Notes under the pieces: generated by a model
Databases searched by the model: none
Told to the model about the DNA's origin: nothing
The model's input: only the letters and a program-made list of their open reading frames with translations
Shown here: positions 48,300 to 59,249 of the stretch, one piece after another
Numbering within the stretch: position 1 is the first letter of the stretch
Layout: each line of letters opens with the position of its first letter
Assembly: GCA_037951165.1 (NCBI GenBank)
Contig: JBBDHG010000169.1
Location: forward strand, 1,841,501 to 1,905,500
From: Lophius americanus
Lineage: Eukaryota; Chordata; Actinopteri; Lophiiformes; Lophiidae
DNA length: 64,000 bases
Direction: 5' to 3'
Made by a program: the position numbers and the translations under genes

Positions 48300-48619
48300 T
48301 CTCTCATCTCAGGGTTAACAAACTCAGGGTTTCTCTCATCTCAGGGTTAACAAACCCAGGGTTTCTCTCATGTTAGGGTTAACAAACTCAGGGTTTCTCT
48401 CATCCGAAGGTTAACAAACCCAGAGTTTCTTTCATCTCAGGGTTAACATACTCAGAGTTTCTCTCATGTCAGGGTTAACAAACTCAGGGTTTCTCTCATA
48501 TCAGGGTTAACAAACCAAGGGTTTCTCTCATCTCAGGGTTAACAAACTCAGGGTTTCTCTCATCTCAGGGTTAACAAACCCAGAATTTATCTCATCTCAG
48601 GGTTAACAAACTCAGAGTT
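48300..48619 (+). repeat. 32-bp minisatellite, ten units
   Basis: Ten contiguous 32-bp units built on TCTCTCATCTCAGGGTTAAC followed by AAACTCAGGGTT or AAACCCAGGGTT. No unit is frameshifted. A possible founder half-unit (ACAAACTCAGGGTTT) sits just upstream at 48226-48240. Confidence 0.95.
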
Positions 48620-49240
48620 TCCACTGAACCCACTGTCTGAAGCACCCCCTTGAGCGCCTCCTAGTTTTCATTGTTGAAAACTAGCATTTGTTTCCTAGAT
48701 AGAGAACACATCAATAAATCTCATGGAAACAAAACCAAAAGAAGTGGTGAAATGTTCTCATGCACAGGAACTGGTGAAACTGAAAAGTGTCTTTTTCTAT
48801 CTACTAGACCCACAGGATGCAGCAATCATTAAAAGGACAATAAATGAGGCAAAATGACCCAGAAATTGATGCAAACATATCTGTGTGTGAGCAGCTTTGC
48901 ATACCTCCCTTTTAAGAGAAGAATGAAGGTTTGCAGTATTCTATTTTTACTGTGCCTGGCCAACAAAAAACCCTTATATAATCATTTGAATGAAGTACCA
49001 CCCAGTGAGCGTGCAAGGTGACACAAATCAAACGCATCCCCACGTAACAGAAGGTGAAGGTAGATCCTCCAGCTGTGAACCTGGGAGCCGTGAATCTACC
49101 TTGAGTCAAAGCGGGGGGGCGCACATCCTTTCACAGCTGTGATTGAAGAACCTCTTTCAGCGCCGACGTACGAAGGCTTCAAGGAGTGCAGGACAATGGA
49201 GGCTTACGGGACAACAACTACCGGGACAAACCGCCGGCAT
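48620..49240. other. Non-coding spacer
   Basis: No feature recognised. Confidence 0.5.
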
Positions 49241-49470
49241 ACTCAATCAATCCATCAATCAATCTTTATTCATATAGCGCCAATTCACAACAACTGTTGC
49301 CTCAAGGTGCTTTCCAGAAAGAGCAGGTCTAGACAAGACTCTTCATATAATTATCTACAGGGCCCAACAAATCCCTCCTTGAGCAAGCACTTGGCGACAA
49401 TAGTGAGAAAAAAATGCCCGTTAAAAGGCGGAAACCTTGAGTAGATCCAAGACTCAGGCCTACTGCCATG
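49241..49470 (-). mobile_element. LINE 3' UTR tail, minus strand
   Basis: Plus strand starts with the reversed tail (ACTCAATCAATCCATCAATC) and GCGCCAATTCACAAC, then CTCAAGGTGCTTTCCAGAAA and GAGCAGGTCTAGACAAGACT. It continues to AGATCCAAGACTCAGGCC. This is the same 3' UTR as 6040-6260, so a second insertion of the same L2-type family reduced to its last 230 bp. Confidence 0.8.
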
Positions 49471-50164
49471 TATATACTGCACACAGAACACGAGTGAGTC
49501 ACGTTCCCCTGATCCGTCAGCAACAGGGTTAAAATAGTAAGATGAGCACGTCGACAGAAGAAGGTTTACGTATCTGATCTGCTTTCAGTGAGTTCTTGTT
49601 ATATTTAGAGGTCCATGATGATGATGGAGCCTCTTCCTCCTTAGTAAGGCTTTTTTTCCCCGCTGGACTCGCTCAGAGGAAGGTGAGTCTGAACAATAGA
49701 GGTCGAATGAATTAAAGGCACGCCGTTAAATCAATTCACTGTCAGAAAGAGTGTACAATAATCGTTACTGTTTACTCTGTTGTTTTTAATTTCCTCTTTG
49801 TTTACCCAACTCAGTTCAATTTCTCCAGACTCACACACCCACACAACTACACACACCAACACACCGAGTCTTTCCGACATGTTCCCTTTTCTATTAGTAT
49901 CAAAGTCTTATTGTCTGCGTGTCTCATACATGATTGTATGCGTTTAAGTTTGTGGTATCCTTTGTCTCGCCATGAACAAAAATAAAAATGGAAAAGCTCT
50001 TGTTTTTGTCAAGGACGGATATGGATAGCTTCCCTTCGCTATCGTCTGGAAATAATAGCCGTCTATATGTGGGGAGGATGAGGAGAGACAAGAAAAAAAA
50101 GTTTATTGTACAGGAAATTAGCAAAACAGCTTAACTTCCATCTCATGAATATCAAAACACACAA
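49471..50164. other. Non-coding spacer
   Basis: No feature recognised apart from a loose ACACAC-rich stretch near 49830-49865. Confidence 0.45.
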
Positions 50165-50325
50165 AAGTCAATCCATCATAACAATATAACCACCTTCTTC
50201 TGACCGTCGGTTGTATTTTCTTAGACCACTTTGGTAGGTACCCACCACTGCAGACTGGGACCACCCAGCAGAACCTGAAGCTCTTTAGCCGTTGGTTCTT
50301 TAATCACTCAGAACCTTATACTGTG
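50165..50325 (-). mobile_element. Tc1-like deletion remnant
   Basis: Plus strand CCATCATAACAATATAACCA is the reversed 3' terminal repeat. It is followed within 40 bp by AGACCACTTTGGTAGGTACC, CACTGCAGACTGGGACCACC and AATCACTCAGAACCTTA from the N-terminal part of the transposase gene. The centre is deleted. Confidence 0.75.
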
Positions 50326-52039
50326 TTCACACCAAATGTGAAACAAAACTTGTTCCATCTGCTTGTCTTTACGAGCAGGTTAAACTACTGTTAGGCTCTC
50401 CTTTCTGGTCTTACAAAGAACACTAGAAATCAGCTAGGATGAAATCCAAATTCTGCAGCAGGAGTGTTGAAGAGGTCCAGAAGGTGAGCTCCAACTACAC
50501 CTCTGTCCAAGTCATGACACTGGCTAGTTCTCCTGTTGATTTGTTGATTAGTTTATAAGGCACAACATGGCTTAACTTCAGCTCCTCTGCTCTTCATCTT
50601 TAAGTCATCCCACCAATCAGAAGAAAAAAAAATCAGGAGTCGCTAGTACAAACCATCCAAGGAGGATCTGAGATGAGCTGAAAATGTAGATCATTTTTAA
50701 ATTTAAACTAACATCTCACTCATTTATCTGGCTTTTATGTAGTGTTTTATCACTTGGTACAATACAAGTTGTTTTCTAGAATAATTGAAAATATTGGGGG
50801 GCGTTTCGTTGAAACTTTAGGTGACACTGAAGCATTTTGAGTGCACCCTAGGGTGAAACGATCGCTCCTCCTTGAATTGCAACCCCATCGATCTTACGAT
50901 GGTTTTGATCTCACTTTCAGTACCATCTTCATCAGCTCTGTGACAGCTATAATCTTCTTCTGCTTTAGAAGGTCCTTGGCTTTGGTCTGCTTTTTACAGG
51001 AGGTGAAAGGTCACTTGAACATAAGACCTTTCTTCTAGGTCAGGTGAACCTGTATATAAGCTTTATGAGATCTCATTAGTTATTGTCATATAAGGAGATG
51101 GATGTATGTGTGACCTCTTCAGCCAGCAAGAACATAGAAATGACCTGACCTTCGTTTCCCGTCCTGCTCTGATGAAGGCTGAAATTGACATTCCTAAGGC
51201 TGAAATTGACATAAATATATATATGTACATACATATATAATGATGTCATAGCAAATCTGTTAAATGTCTGATAGTCTATTAATCATTATTTCCATTTTTG
51301 TTGCTAAGATAGGTTCTTTAAGTTGTTCTTATTACAATTGTTATTAATGTATATTAATATTTTTTGCTTTAAGATTAAGAACTTAAATGACCATTTTAGT
51401 CACCTGGGCACACCTGAAGAATCTGTAGACCCACCTTTCCCTCATAATTGGTTAAATATAGCGCAATGTCAGCTTATCAAAGCAAAATTAGTTACATTTT
51501 ATTATACATTCATTCATTAGCTGAAAATGCTTTCAAAGAAATAGAATATAACCCATTTCCCCATTTGAGACCTATTTTTGTTTGTTTTTTGTATTTTGGG
51601 GTGAAGGGCGTTGCATGTGCTGAGGACTGCACACATGAATATTAGATTAGTTACTGTTTCAACAACATCGCAAAAACCTTGAGAGCAGCACTTTTGATGT
51701 GTTGTTGGAATTTGGATGAGGCTGTAATTTAATTAAACGGGGTTACTAGGCCTCGGTTGAAGTATCCAGTCCACTAGTGGTCTTCTAGTTCATGCAGAGA
51801 TACACAGTTAATAATATTTCTCAACAAGTGGGGTACTTTAATATACAAAATGCCCCTCATATCATCTCTACAACCGTCCGATTTTACTCTCATGGATGAA
51901 ACTGGCGCTTGGACCCATGGGGGGAGAAGGAGTGCAGGGGTATTTGGAGTCATACAACATTTTACAAATAGACATATCTACCATAAGGATGATAAATAAT
52001 CATTATTATCATCATGTTATTATTATAAATTAAATTCCT
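50326..52039. other. Non-coding spacer
   Basis: No gene or named repeat. AT-rich TATATA run near 51215-51240. Confidence 0.45.
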
Positions 52040-52620
52040 TTTTTGGGGACTTCCTCATGGTCAAAATATCATGGAACTTTGCAGATGTATTAGTCATGGT
52101 GAAAAGCATGTCACTTCAAAACAAGCTGTGGAATTACTCAACAGCTCCCCCTTGAGTGTTTAAAAGAAGGAAACCCCGGACCGTGACGTATGAAATTTGG
52201 TACAAGTATGTATCATATTAGATTCTGCCAAACAGACTGTTGAGGCAATGATGTAAACCTAAGAGAAAGTCGGCCGTTTTTAAATACATTTTAGGCGGTT
52301 TACCGCTTTTTCCACGTGTTGTAATTTAACAACCTCCTCCAAGAGTTTTGACGTGATCGACTTAGAATTCGATGATTGACACCATAAGGATTAATTCATT
52401 AAAACCTTTGGTTTTTGAGGTACAGTCTGGATGGTGCAGTGGGGCGAACATTGACGTCTCGCCATGAAACACACAATTGGAATAACTCCATTTTACGTGG
52501 TCCGAACTCCTCGTGAGATTAAATCCTACCCTGAGGGTGACTGAATGAAGAAAAAGGAAAATCAGCTTTTGTCTTAGCTGCACCTAGTGGCAACAGTAAA
52601 TAATCATTTTTATATTTTGT
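52040..52620. repeat. Possible interspersed repeat, unidentified
   Basis: Combination of GAAATTTGGTACAAGTATGT, CCGCTTTTTCCACGTG and GCACCTAGTGGCAACAGTAA resembles low-complexity, non-coding fish repeats with a '(C/T)AGTGGCA' end. No terminal structure was found, so the boundaries are approximate. Confidence 0.3.
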
Positions 52621-53084
52621 AAATGTCTAAAAGCCCACTAGCTCAAAAGAGTTCATTTGATGAAGGAAGCAATCACAATTTGCAGAATTTCAGAGACACG
52701 GGAAGTTGTGTCTGAGAAGTTACAAAACAATGACAGTTGGTACATATATCCAAAATGACAAACCTATGCAGATTTCTCCATTAATGTCGGACTTATTGCG
52801 AGGCTCTAAATCTACTAACATCTCCAGAAAACTATTTTAGTATCTCGCAAATACTCTGTAATCTCTTAATACTATAATCTGTACTCATCTCCTGCATCTT
52901 CCACTTCAGCGTCTCTGTTCAGTCCACTGAGCCCCCAGCTGGACCCCCAAAGCAACATCAAATGAATCATAGAACTCTTTAAACTCAGCCCCAAATGAAA
53001 CATCAAGAGAATCAAAGGGATAAAGTGAGGAATACCCCCATGGTGACGTCACTACTCTTACTACTACTACTATTACTTTATCTA

Positions 53085-53172
53085 TAATCTTGGTACAAGA
53101 TAAACAAACAAACATACAAACAGAGAATCGCACAGGAGGGGAAACATAACCTCTTTGGCGGAGTTAGCAAAA
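53085..53172 (-). repeat. Interspersed repeat, reversed copy of CTCCGCC family
   Basis: Minus strand reads AACTCCGCCAAAGAGGTTAT then GTTTCCCCTCC and TTTGTATGTTTGTTTG, the start of the family also seen at 47245. Confidence 0.55.
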
Positions 53173-53189
53173 GCCACAACAACTGTATA

Positions 53190-53630
53190 TATTATGATTA
53201 GCCATTACATTATATCCACATGTGACAGGTGAAGTTAGAATAACATGGACTATCCAGTCACCGTGGCAACTGTTAGTGTGAGAAAGCATTTAGATCCAGG
53301 CAACTTTTAAAAGACCAAATTGTGACGGCTAGGTGACTGGGTCAGAGCATCTCCAGAACCGCAGGTCTTGTTGGATGTTCCTGGTCTGCAGTGGTTAGTA
53401 TCTACTAAAGTTGTCTGAGGATTGCTGATTATTTGTGCAGGAAGAAAAGGAAAGCCCAAGTTGTCTGATCCCAAAGAAGAGCCACCGTTGTACAAGTTGA
53501 TAAAAAGTTAATGCTGATTCTGATCGATAGATGTCAGAACACGCCGAGCATCGAAGAGCTGTTCTTGCACCAAAAGAAAGACCTACATAATATTAGGCAG
53601 ATGGTTTTAATGATATGGTTGATCTGTGTA
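53190..53630 (+). mobile_element. Miniature Tc1-like element, both ends intact, TA target duplication
   Basis: Starts TATTATGATTAGCCATTACA and ends GGTTTTAATGATATGGTTGA then TCTGTGTA at 53630. TA dinucleotides lie immediately outside (53188-53189 and 53631-53632). Inside are decayed N-terminal transposase blocks (GGTGACTGGGTCAGAGCATC, GGTCTGCAGTGGTTAGTA) joined to a short 3' part. At 441 bp it is about a third of a full element, so it is a deletion derivative that would depend on transposase from elsewhere. Confidence 0.85.
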
Positions 53631-56600
53631 TACTACTATCTTTTGTTGTTTATGACCCTTTTAGAACCCATACATGTAAACCAGGTTTTGAAAACAACAC
53701 CTTCTCTTCCTCCTCTTCTGCTACTATAAGAGGAAGACCACGGTTAAAATGAGCACAGGTAGAAAAGGTGAACTAAATATAGACCAATAAAAAGTTAAGT
53801 TCAGACTCACATTATGAACAGAGTGAACGTGGACACGAAGAGACAGAAGGTCAATGAACGAGGTTTGTTTTGGTCAAGAGGCACTTTCAGTTGGCGGAGG
53901 TGGCACTTAGCAGAATGAAAGGTGATAATTGTTCTAAATCCTTTGGTAAGACTCTGACTTTTCCCCCATAATTATTGACTCCTCTGTTTTGGTTGCTCTA
54001 AATAAAGAAAGGTTCATTATCTTCCCTCTGAAGCAAGCTGGATGTATCGATGAAGCCCTGTCGTGCTGGCGTGCGAGCTATGCTCTGCCCTCCCCGTACG
54101 TAAATACATTATTGATTAGCCATTCTACACAGCTTCTCTTGTCATTTTTCTAGCCCGCTCGCCATGAAGAATTAGCGGGCAGTAATCACTCTGAAACCTT
54201 CAGGCGGGAGCGTCAGCCATTAGAGACGGGCCGGTGTGGAAGCCAATAAATCATCGTCACAGACTAACACCAGATCCACCTGTCACCATGAAGGATTCAG
54301 GAAGTAGAGCGTGGAGATATTGCCTTTGTTACTTTGTTGTTCTAAAAATCAGGTCAGGCGGGGTTTTGTTTTCTTCCTCAGCCCGACTTTATCCTTTTGA
54401 TGCGGGTAGGCGCCAGGGTTCAGACAGACGTCTCCACCTTCATGCTATTCTTCAGCTCAGACTTTGTTTGATTTTTTTATCACAAGCAACTACCGATTAC
54501 GCAAGTTGTTTCATGGGATTTCCAAAGAGGTTTTTTTTGCAGACCGTTGAACACGGTCCATGTCACAGCTGAAACCAGCAGGAGGGTGAGGGATGCTGAC
54601 GTCTCGTCTGAATACATTCCACGCCAGAGAGTCTTTGAAATCATCAGTCAAAACCGGATTTACACAGTCAGTTTCTGTCAAAGCAGTTACTAATAATGCA
54701 ATTATATTTGGCACTTAGGGTAGTCCCTGAAAGTTGAGTCTGTGATATGAAGCGCTGATGAAGTTTCAGTCAGGAATACTATCCTCTTGCACACATGGAC
54801 CACAGTTTGTCACAGTTTATTTCTCATACCACACTGTCATTTACATTGTCCTGTGACTCCATAGGTACATATCTTGTTCTCACCTCCTTCTCACCTCCCA
54901 ATACGTAGCCGGGTGGAGAGATACTCTCTTCACTCACAGAACAGTAGTTATAGTAAGTTACTGGCCGCCAGCAAACTGAGCAGTCTGTCTCTCCAGTCCT
55001 TACTCACGGTGACTCCTTAACCTTCACCTGCATTTATCATGTGGGTGAAGCTAAGTCAGAGTTGTGTGGAGTTTCATTCAGAAATTTCATTCAGGAAGAC
55101 ACTCCCATTGCACACTCAGTCCCAATTATCATCCACGGTGACGCACATTCATCTTTAGTCGACCATCTTGCTGCCGTTTGTTCAAATACGATTATCTCAA
55201 TTCATCTTGTTCCTCCAGCTTACTAGTACCCACAACCTCCACAACCTCCCCATCTCACCCAGTCCTTGCAGATCCATCAACTTCGTTATTCATCAGTCTC
55301 AGCAGAGTCTCCCGCCGCCACCACCACCACCAGTATCCGAAGCTCTTCGTTCACATTCTGATCATCCATTGTCATGAACATTTGTCTTCATTCATTCTGA
55401 CTCTACTGATTGAGATACGTTAGTATGACATACGTACGTACAACTGGACACGTTTTGTAGTATATTTTATGAAAACTAGTACTTTCAGCAAAAGCAATCA
55501 GTGCTTCGTAACCCAGAAGTCTTGCATTCACCAGCTTCTGCTGTCCCTGAACTGCAATATTTATGCATCAAAATAGCAGCAAATGACTTTCCTTAGAGCG
55601 TGATAATACTTTAATACAGTATTTTGGTTTGAAGAAGTCAACTTAGGATTTCTTCAAATAAATATGGTCGAGAAGAATATGGGACAGAGGGGAAATTCTC
55701 TAAGATGCTTTTCAAATTGACAACGCTTTTCACAACATACCTTAAGCCTCACGTGAGATTTATGGAGCTATTTAAGTTTATTTTGGGCAGCTGAGGCTTA
55801 ACTTAAAATAACAAGTAAGCAGCAAACTTTACACCAATGGTAATGAGGTGATTCATTTATCCCAATATTGGCCGCCATTTTGATATTGTGTCATACAATT
55901 CAAGAGAAACAAAGTGATTAAACATTTCTCCCAGAATGTGAACTCTTTGGTTTATTCATCTCTATATATTTTATTACATTAATGTTTCTACAGTTAAATA
56001 AAATGGTTAAGTTGTAGCCCGAGAAAGTAGCTGTCAAACGTGACACACGAACTGCTAAACGTGGAAACAAAATTACAATAGTTAGCCAAAAACGCCCCAA
56101 CAAACAATAAAGGAAATGTGATTCAACAAAGATGTTAAGTACAAAATTGCAGATATATTTTTTAACAACAATTGTTTTCAAATTAGGGAAGAGAACAAGT
56201 CGCTCTTATTAAGATCACTTAAGTCACGATTTCCAGCCCTCGCCACAAACACAGATCATTTCACACTGGCGGTATCGTATAAAACAGCAACACACCTCCT
56301 TCATGCGTCATGGTTCGATCCAAAAAAAAGTCAAAACGATAGACCACAATGCATTTGGCGGAATTTTGGCAGAGCATCCAAACCAAATCAAATGAACAGA
56401 AAACATGTTTTTACTTTGAACCACATTTAAGGGTTTTTTCATAAACCTTAGTGTAAATTAATTATTAAATTTCTCATTTTTTTTGTACCACACAGCTACA
56501 GAGATTGAAAAAAAAAGAAAGAAGCATGTGCAATTATGTTGTTGATATGTTTTAGAGGGTGTCTCTAGGTTGTTTCACACATGGACTCCAACCTTAAATT

Positions 56601-57269
56601 CCCTCAGCTACTCTTCCTTTCATCTTCTTCCAGCTCGTTTTTCTGTGTTGCACAGACCGTAATCTTCATGTCGTCATGTCAGCTGCTGTGCTGGTCAGGC
56701 AGGAGAGGAGAAAAGCTGCTTAAAAATCCCCCTGTGTAAGACACACAGGTATGTCCTACATCCTACGTTTCTGATGTGCATGCATCAACAGCTCACTGGT
56801 TCACCGCATATGATGCTATAAACGCACCAAAGTAATTACCTACAATTTCTGCTGTCTGTGACAGAATGACGATTCCAACAATGACCACTTCTACTCGGGA
56901 GTCCGAAAAAAAAAATCAATTGATACAGGGGTTTAAGCTTGCTATTTCCCTCCTGAAGAAGACTCCTAGCAACAGCAAATGCTATTCTTAACGTAAACCA
57001 TAGGGTTCTATCTTACAGCAAATGGCATGCAGCCCAGGATAACGAACACTCTTGTTATTTCCACACCCAGAACCCTTCTACGGACCTGTAATTCACGTTC
57101 AGCACAGAACACACACACGAATAATCCAACTGTCTATTCTCCGTATTTCCGTATTATATCTCCGTATTATTTTCAGGGTCACCAGATCATATGGTTCCTG
57201 TCTCTACGCCGTTTCCAACTAGAACACCAACAAATGGATCTTGAAATTCTTACACCAATGGAACAGAAA
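53631..57269. other. Long mostly unique non-coding block
   Basis: About 3.6 kb without a named transposon or gene. The interval 55200-55420 is CA/CCT-rich. The 112-codon frame at 54234-54572 has no recognisable domain. Confidence 0.4.
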
Positions 57270-57375
57270 TGGGGTGTAAATTATTTTCCTCAAGGACACT
57301 TCAATATGTAGACTGCATATCCAAGGAATCAAACCACTGACCCACCTCCTGAGTCACAACTGCGCCACTGTACGA
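57270..57375 (+). repeat. Decayed retroposon end
   Basis: CTCAAGGACACTTCAATATG, AAGGAATCAAACCACTGACC and CACAACTGCGCCACTGTACG match the 3' end of a common teleost interspersed repeat. Confidence 0.45.
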
Positions 57376-57451
57376 AATGTATATTATGAAAAAACACATA
57401 GATGACTAATTAAGGGACCGAAGGCAGTGCTCTGTTTTATGCAAAATTAAA

Positions 57452-58257
57452 TCCCCGAAAAGTAGGGGATGTGATGGAATCCTCATCAATGTCAGATCCT
57501 GCATGTTTATACAACTGTTTCATGGATCCTTTTCAAATTTAATACCCATATTGATCCATAGAAGACCTGGTTTGATTTTGGGAAAGGTAGAACATATCCG
57601 CCACAAAAATGTTTTTGTGGCGGATATGTTTGGTTTTTCTATACTGTTAGTCCAATTTACTTTAAACTTGGTGCATACTAATTAACCTGAGTGGATCTAT
57701 GCTGCTTATTTTTGGTTTTACTTTAATATGTAAATATAATATTAATATAATATAATATTATATTAACCAAAGGACATTTTTCACAAAAAAAGTTTTTCGA
57801 TCATAAAATTAATAATCCTTGGTCCGATTTAGTCTAAATTTGGTGCATGTGTATCGAGCTCAGGAGGTCCATTTTATAAATATTTTACTCTAGTATTTCA
57901 TATTTTACTCTCTAATGGGAGATTCTTTTCATGGAAAATCGGTTGCATATTTCTGACACTAGGGGAACTTTATCTCCAATAGTTTTTGGGCCATAATTTC
58001 TCAAAACCTTGTCCGATTTAGTCCAAACCTCCTGCATATGAATGGACTTTAGTACATCTATCGTGTATCAATTGTGTTTTATTCTACTTGTTCATGTTTT
58101 AGTAATGAGCCTGATGGTTTTTTTTGCTAAAGTACTGTGGACATAACTTCAGATTTAATTTGAGAAGTTCAATCAGGGGGATTGCTTACACAACGCAGGG
58201 GATTGGGGACTTTTCAGAGATATACCCTTGCAGTCTGGGACGACTGCATAGGCCTAA
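57452..58257 (+). mobile_element. Helitron-like repeat, copy 15 (complete, 806 bp)
   Basis: Starts A|TCCCCGAAAAGTAGGGGAT at 57452. The head block is interrupted by a perfect palindrome (57591-57630). Three internal modules follow (near 57673, 57843 and 58031), then AATCAGGGGGATTGCTTACA, ACGCAGGGGATTGGGGACTT, a hairpin at 58231-58246 (CAGTC...GACTG) and CTAA at 58254-58257. The stem differs from the usual CTGTC...GACAG by a paired change. Confidence 0.8.
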
Positions 58258-58324
58258 CTTTCAGCCCAGGTTTTTTGCGGCGCTGGCCAAACACAAGGGA
58301 GTTGGACATGCCCCAAAGGATTGT

Positions 58325-58570
58325 GCTTATATAATGCCTTTCTAGTCTTCTTGACCACTTAATGCAATTTATAGCACAAGCCAGCATTCATCCATTCATA
58401 CAGTGGTGGCCCTAGCTATCATGCAACCACCTGTTCATCTGGTAGCATAAACATTCACGTAATCTTTCCCGCTGAAATGGAGCCGCCTTGGGGAGCATAT
58501 TATGGTACAGTAACTTGCTCACGGACACTTTGACAACCTACTTCCTGAGCCTAAGTTGCCCCAGTTTACA
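58325..58570 (+). repeat. Fragment of teleost interspersed repeat
   Basis: CCTTTCTAGTCTTCTTGACC, TAGCACAAGCCAGCATTCAT and CTTGCTCACGGACACTTTGA resemble the segment at 9306-9480. Confidence 0.5.
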
Positions 58571-58586
58571 AAATGTGTGTAAACTG

Positions 58587-58857
58587 GGATCCCAGACAGT
58601 ATATCCTTGGAAAGCCCTCAATTATTGTACAACCACCCCCCTGATTGAGGTCCCCAAATTACATGAGCTGTTTCTTGTTTTTTGTAAAAAGCTCCCCCTA
58701 CACATACATACATACATACATACATGTAAGAACTATTATTGTAAAGTATGACATATACAAGAAACATACCCTCAGGTCATTTCTTATATTAACTGAATTT
58801 GGACTGAAACTTTTGGAGATAAAGCTCCCACTAGTGTTAGAAATATACAGTCGACTC
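58587..58857 (-). mobile_element. Helitron-like repeat, copy 16 (fragment)
   Basis: Minus-strand copy with TATATCCTTGGAAAGCCCTC, GTACAACCACCCCCCTGATT, AAAAAGCTCCCCCTA and GAGATAAAGCTCCCACTAGT. A (CATA)n run lies at 58700-58725. It lacks a recognisable 3' hairpin; a different inverted repeat lies at the junction (58560-58588). Confidence 0.65.
58700..58725 (+). repeat. (CATA)n microsatellite
   Basis: Tetranucleotide array inside Helitron-like copy 16. Confidence 0.9.
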
Positions 58858-58861
58858 CTGA

Positions 58862-59249
58862 ATCCAAAATTTGATGCATATAAATTCACCCGACGACATC
58901 TATCTTGTATAGATCATATTTTAATCTGATAGTTCGGAATCTACTCACAAGGGTGGTGGCATTGCTATTTTATGAAAACACTGTTTTTCAGACATAATGT
59001 GAGGTCCATAACCGTCGGTCCAATTTAGTCCAAATATGGTGCATATGAATCATCTCAATCATATTTGAATCTCATCGTTCATTTTTACTCACTACGAGGA
59101 TTTTTTTCAAATGGAAAACTCTGTTTTTCAGTGACAACCAAAGATTTAACTCTATGAGTTCAATAAGGGGGATTGCATGTAATACGCAAAGGGTTTGGGA
59201 CCTTTTCTGGGATATACCCTTGCTGTCGGGGACGACAGTTTAAGCCTAA
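58862..59249 (+). mobile_element. Helitron-like repeat, copy 17 (5'-truncated)
   Basis: Plus-strand copy starting in an internal module (AAATTTGATGCATATAAATT), with a second module at about 59040. It ends with TTTTCTGGGATATACCCTTG, a perfect hairpin at 59223-59238 (CTGTCG-GGGA-CGACAG) and CTAA|T at 59246-59249. It is the cleanest 3' terminus in the window. Confidence 0.8.

Noticed and set aside
48300..48619. CRISPR-like or operator array
   Set aside because: Units are contiguous with no unique spacers; a minisatellite.
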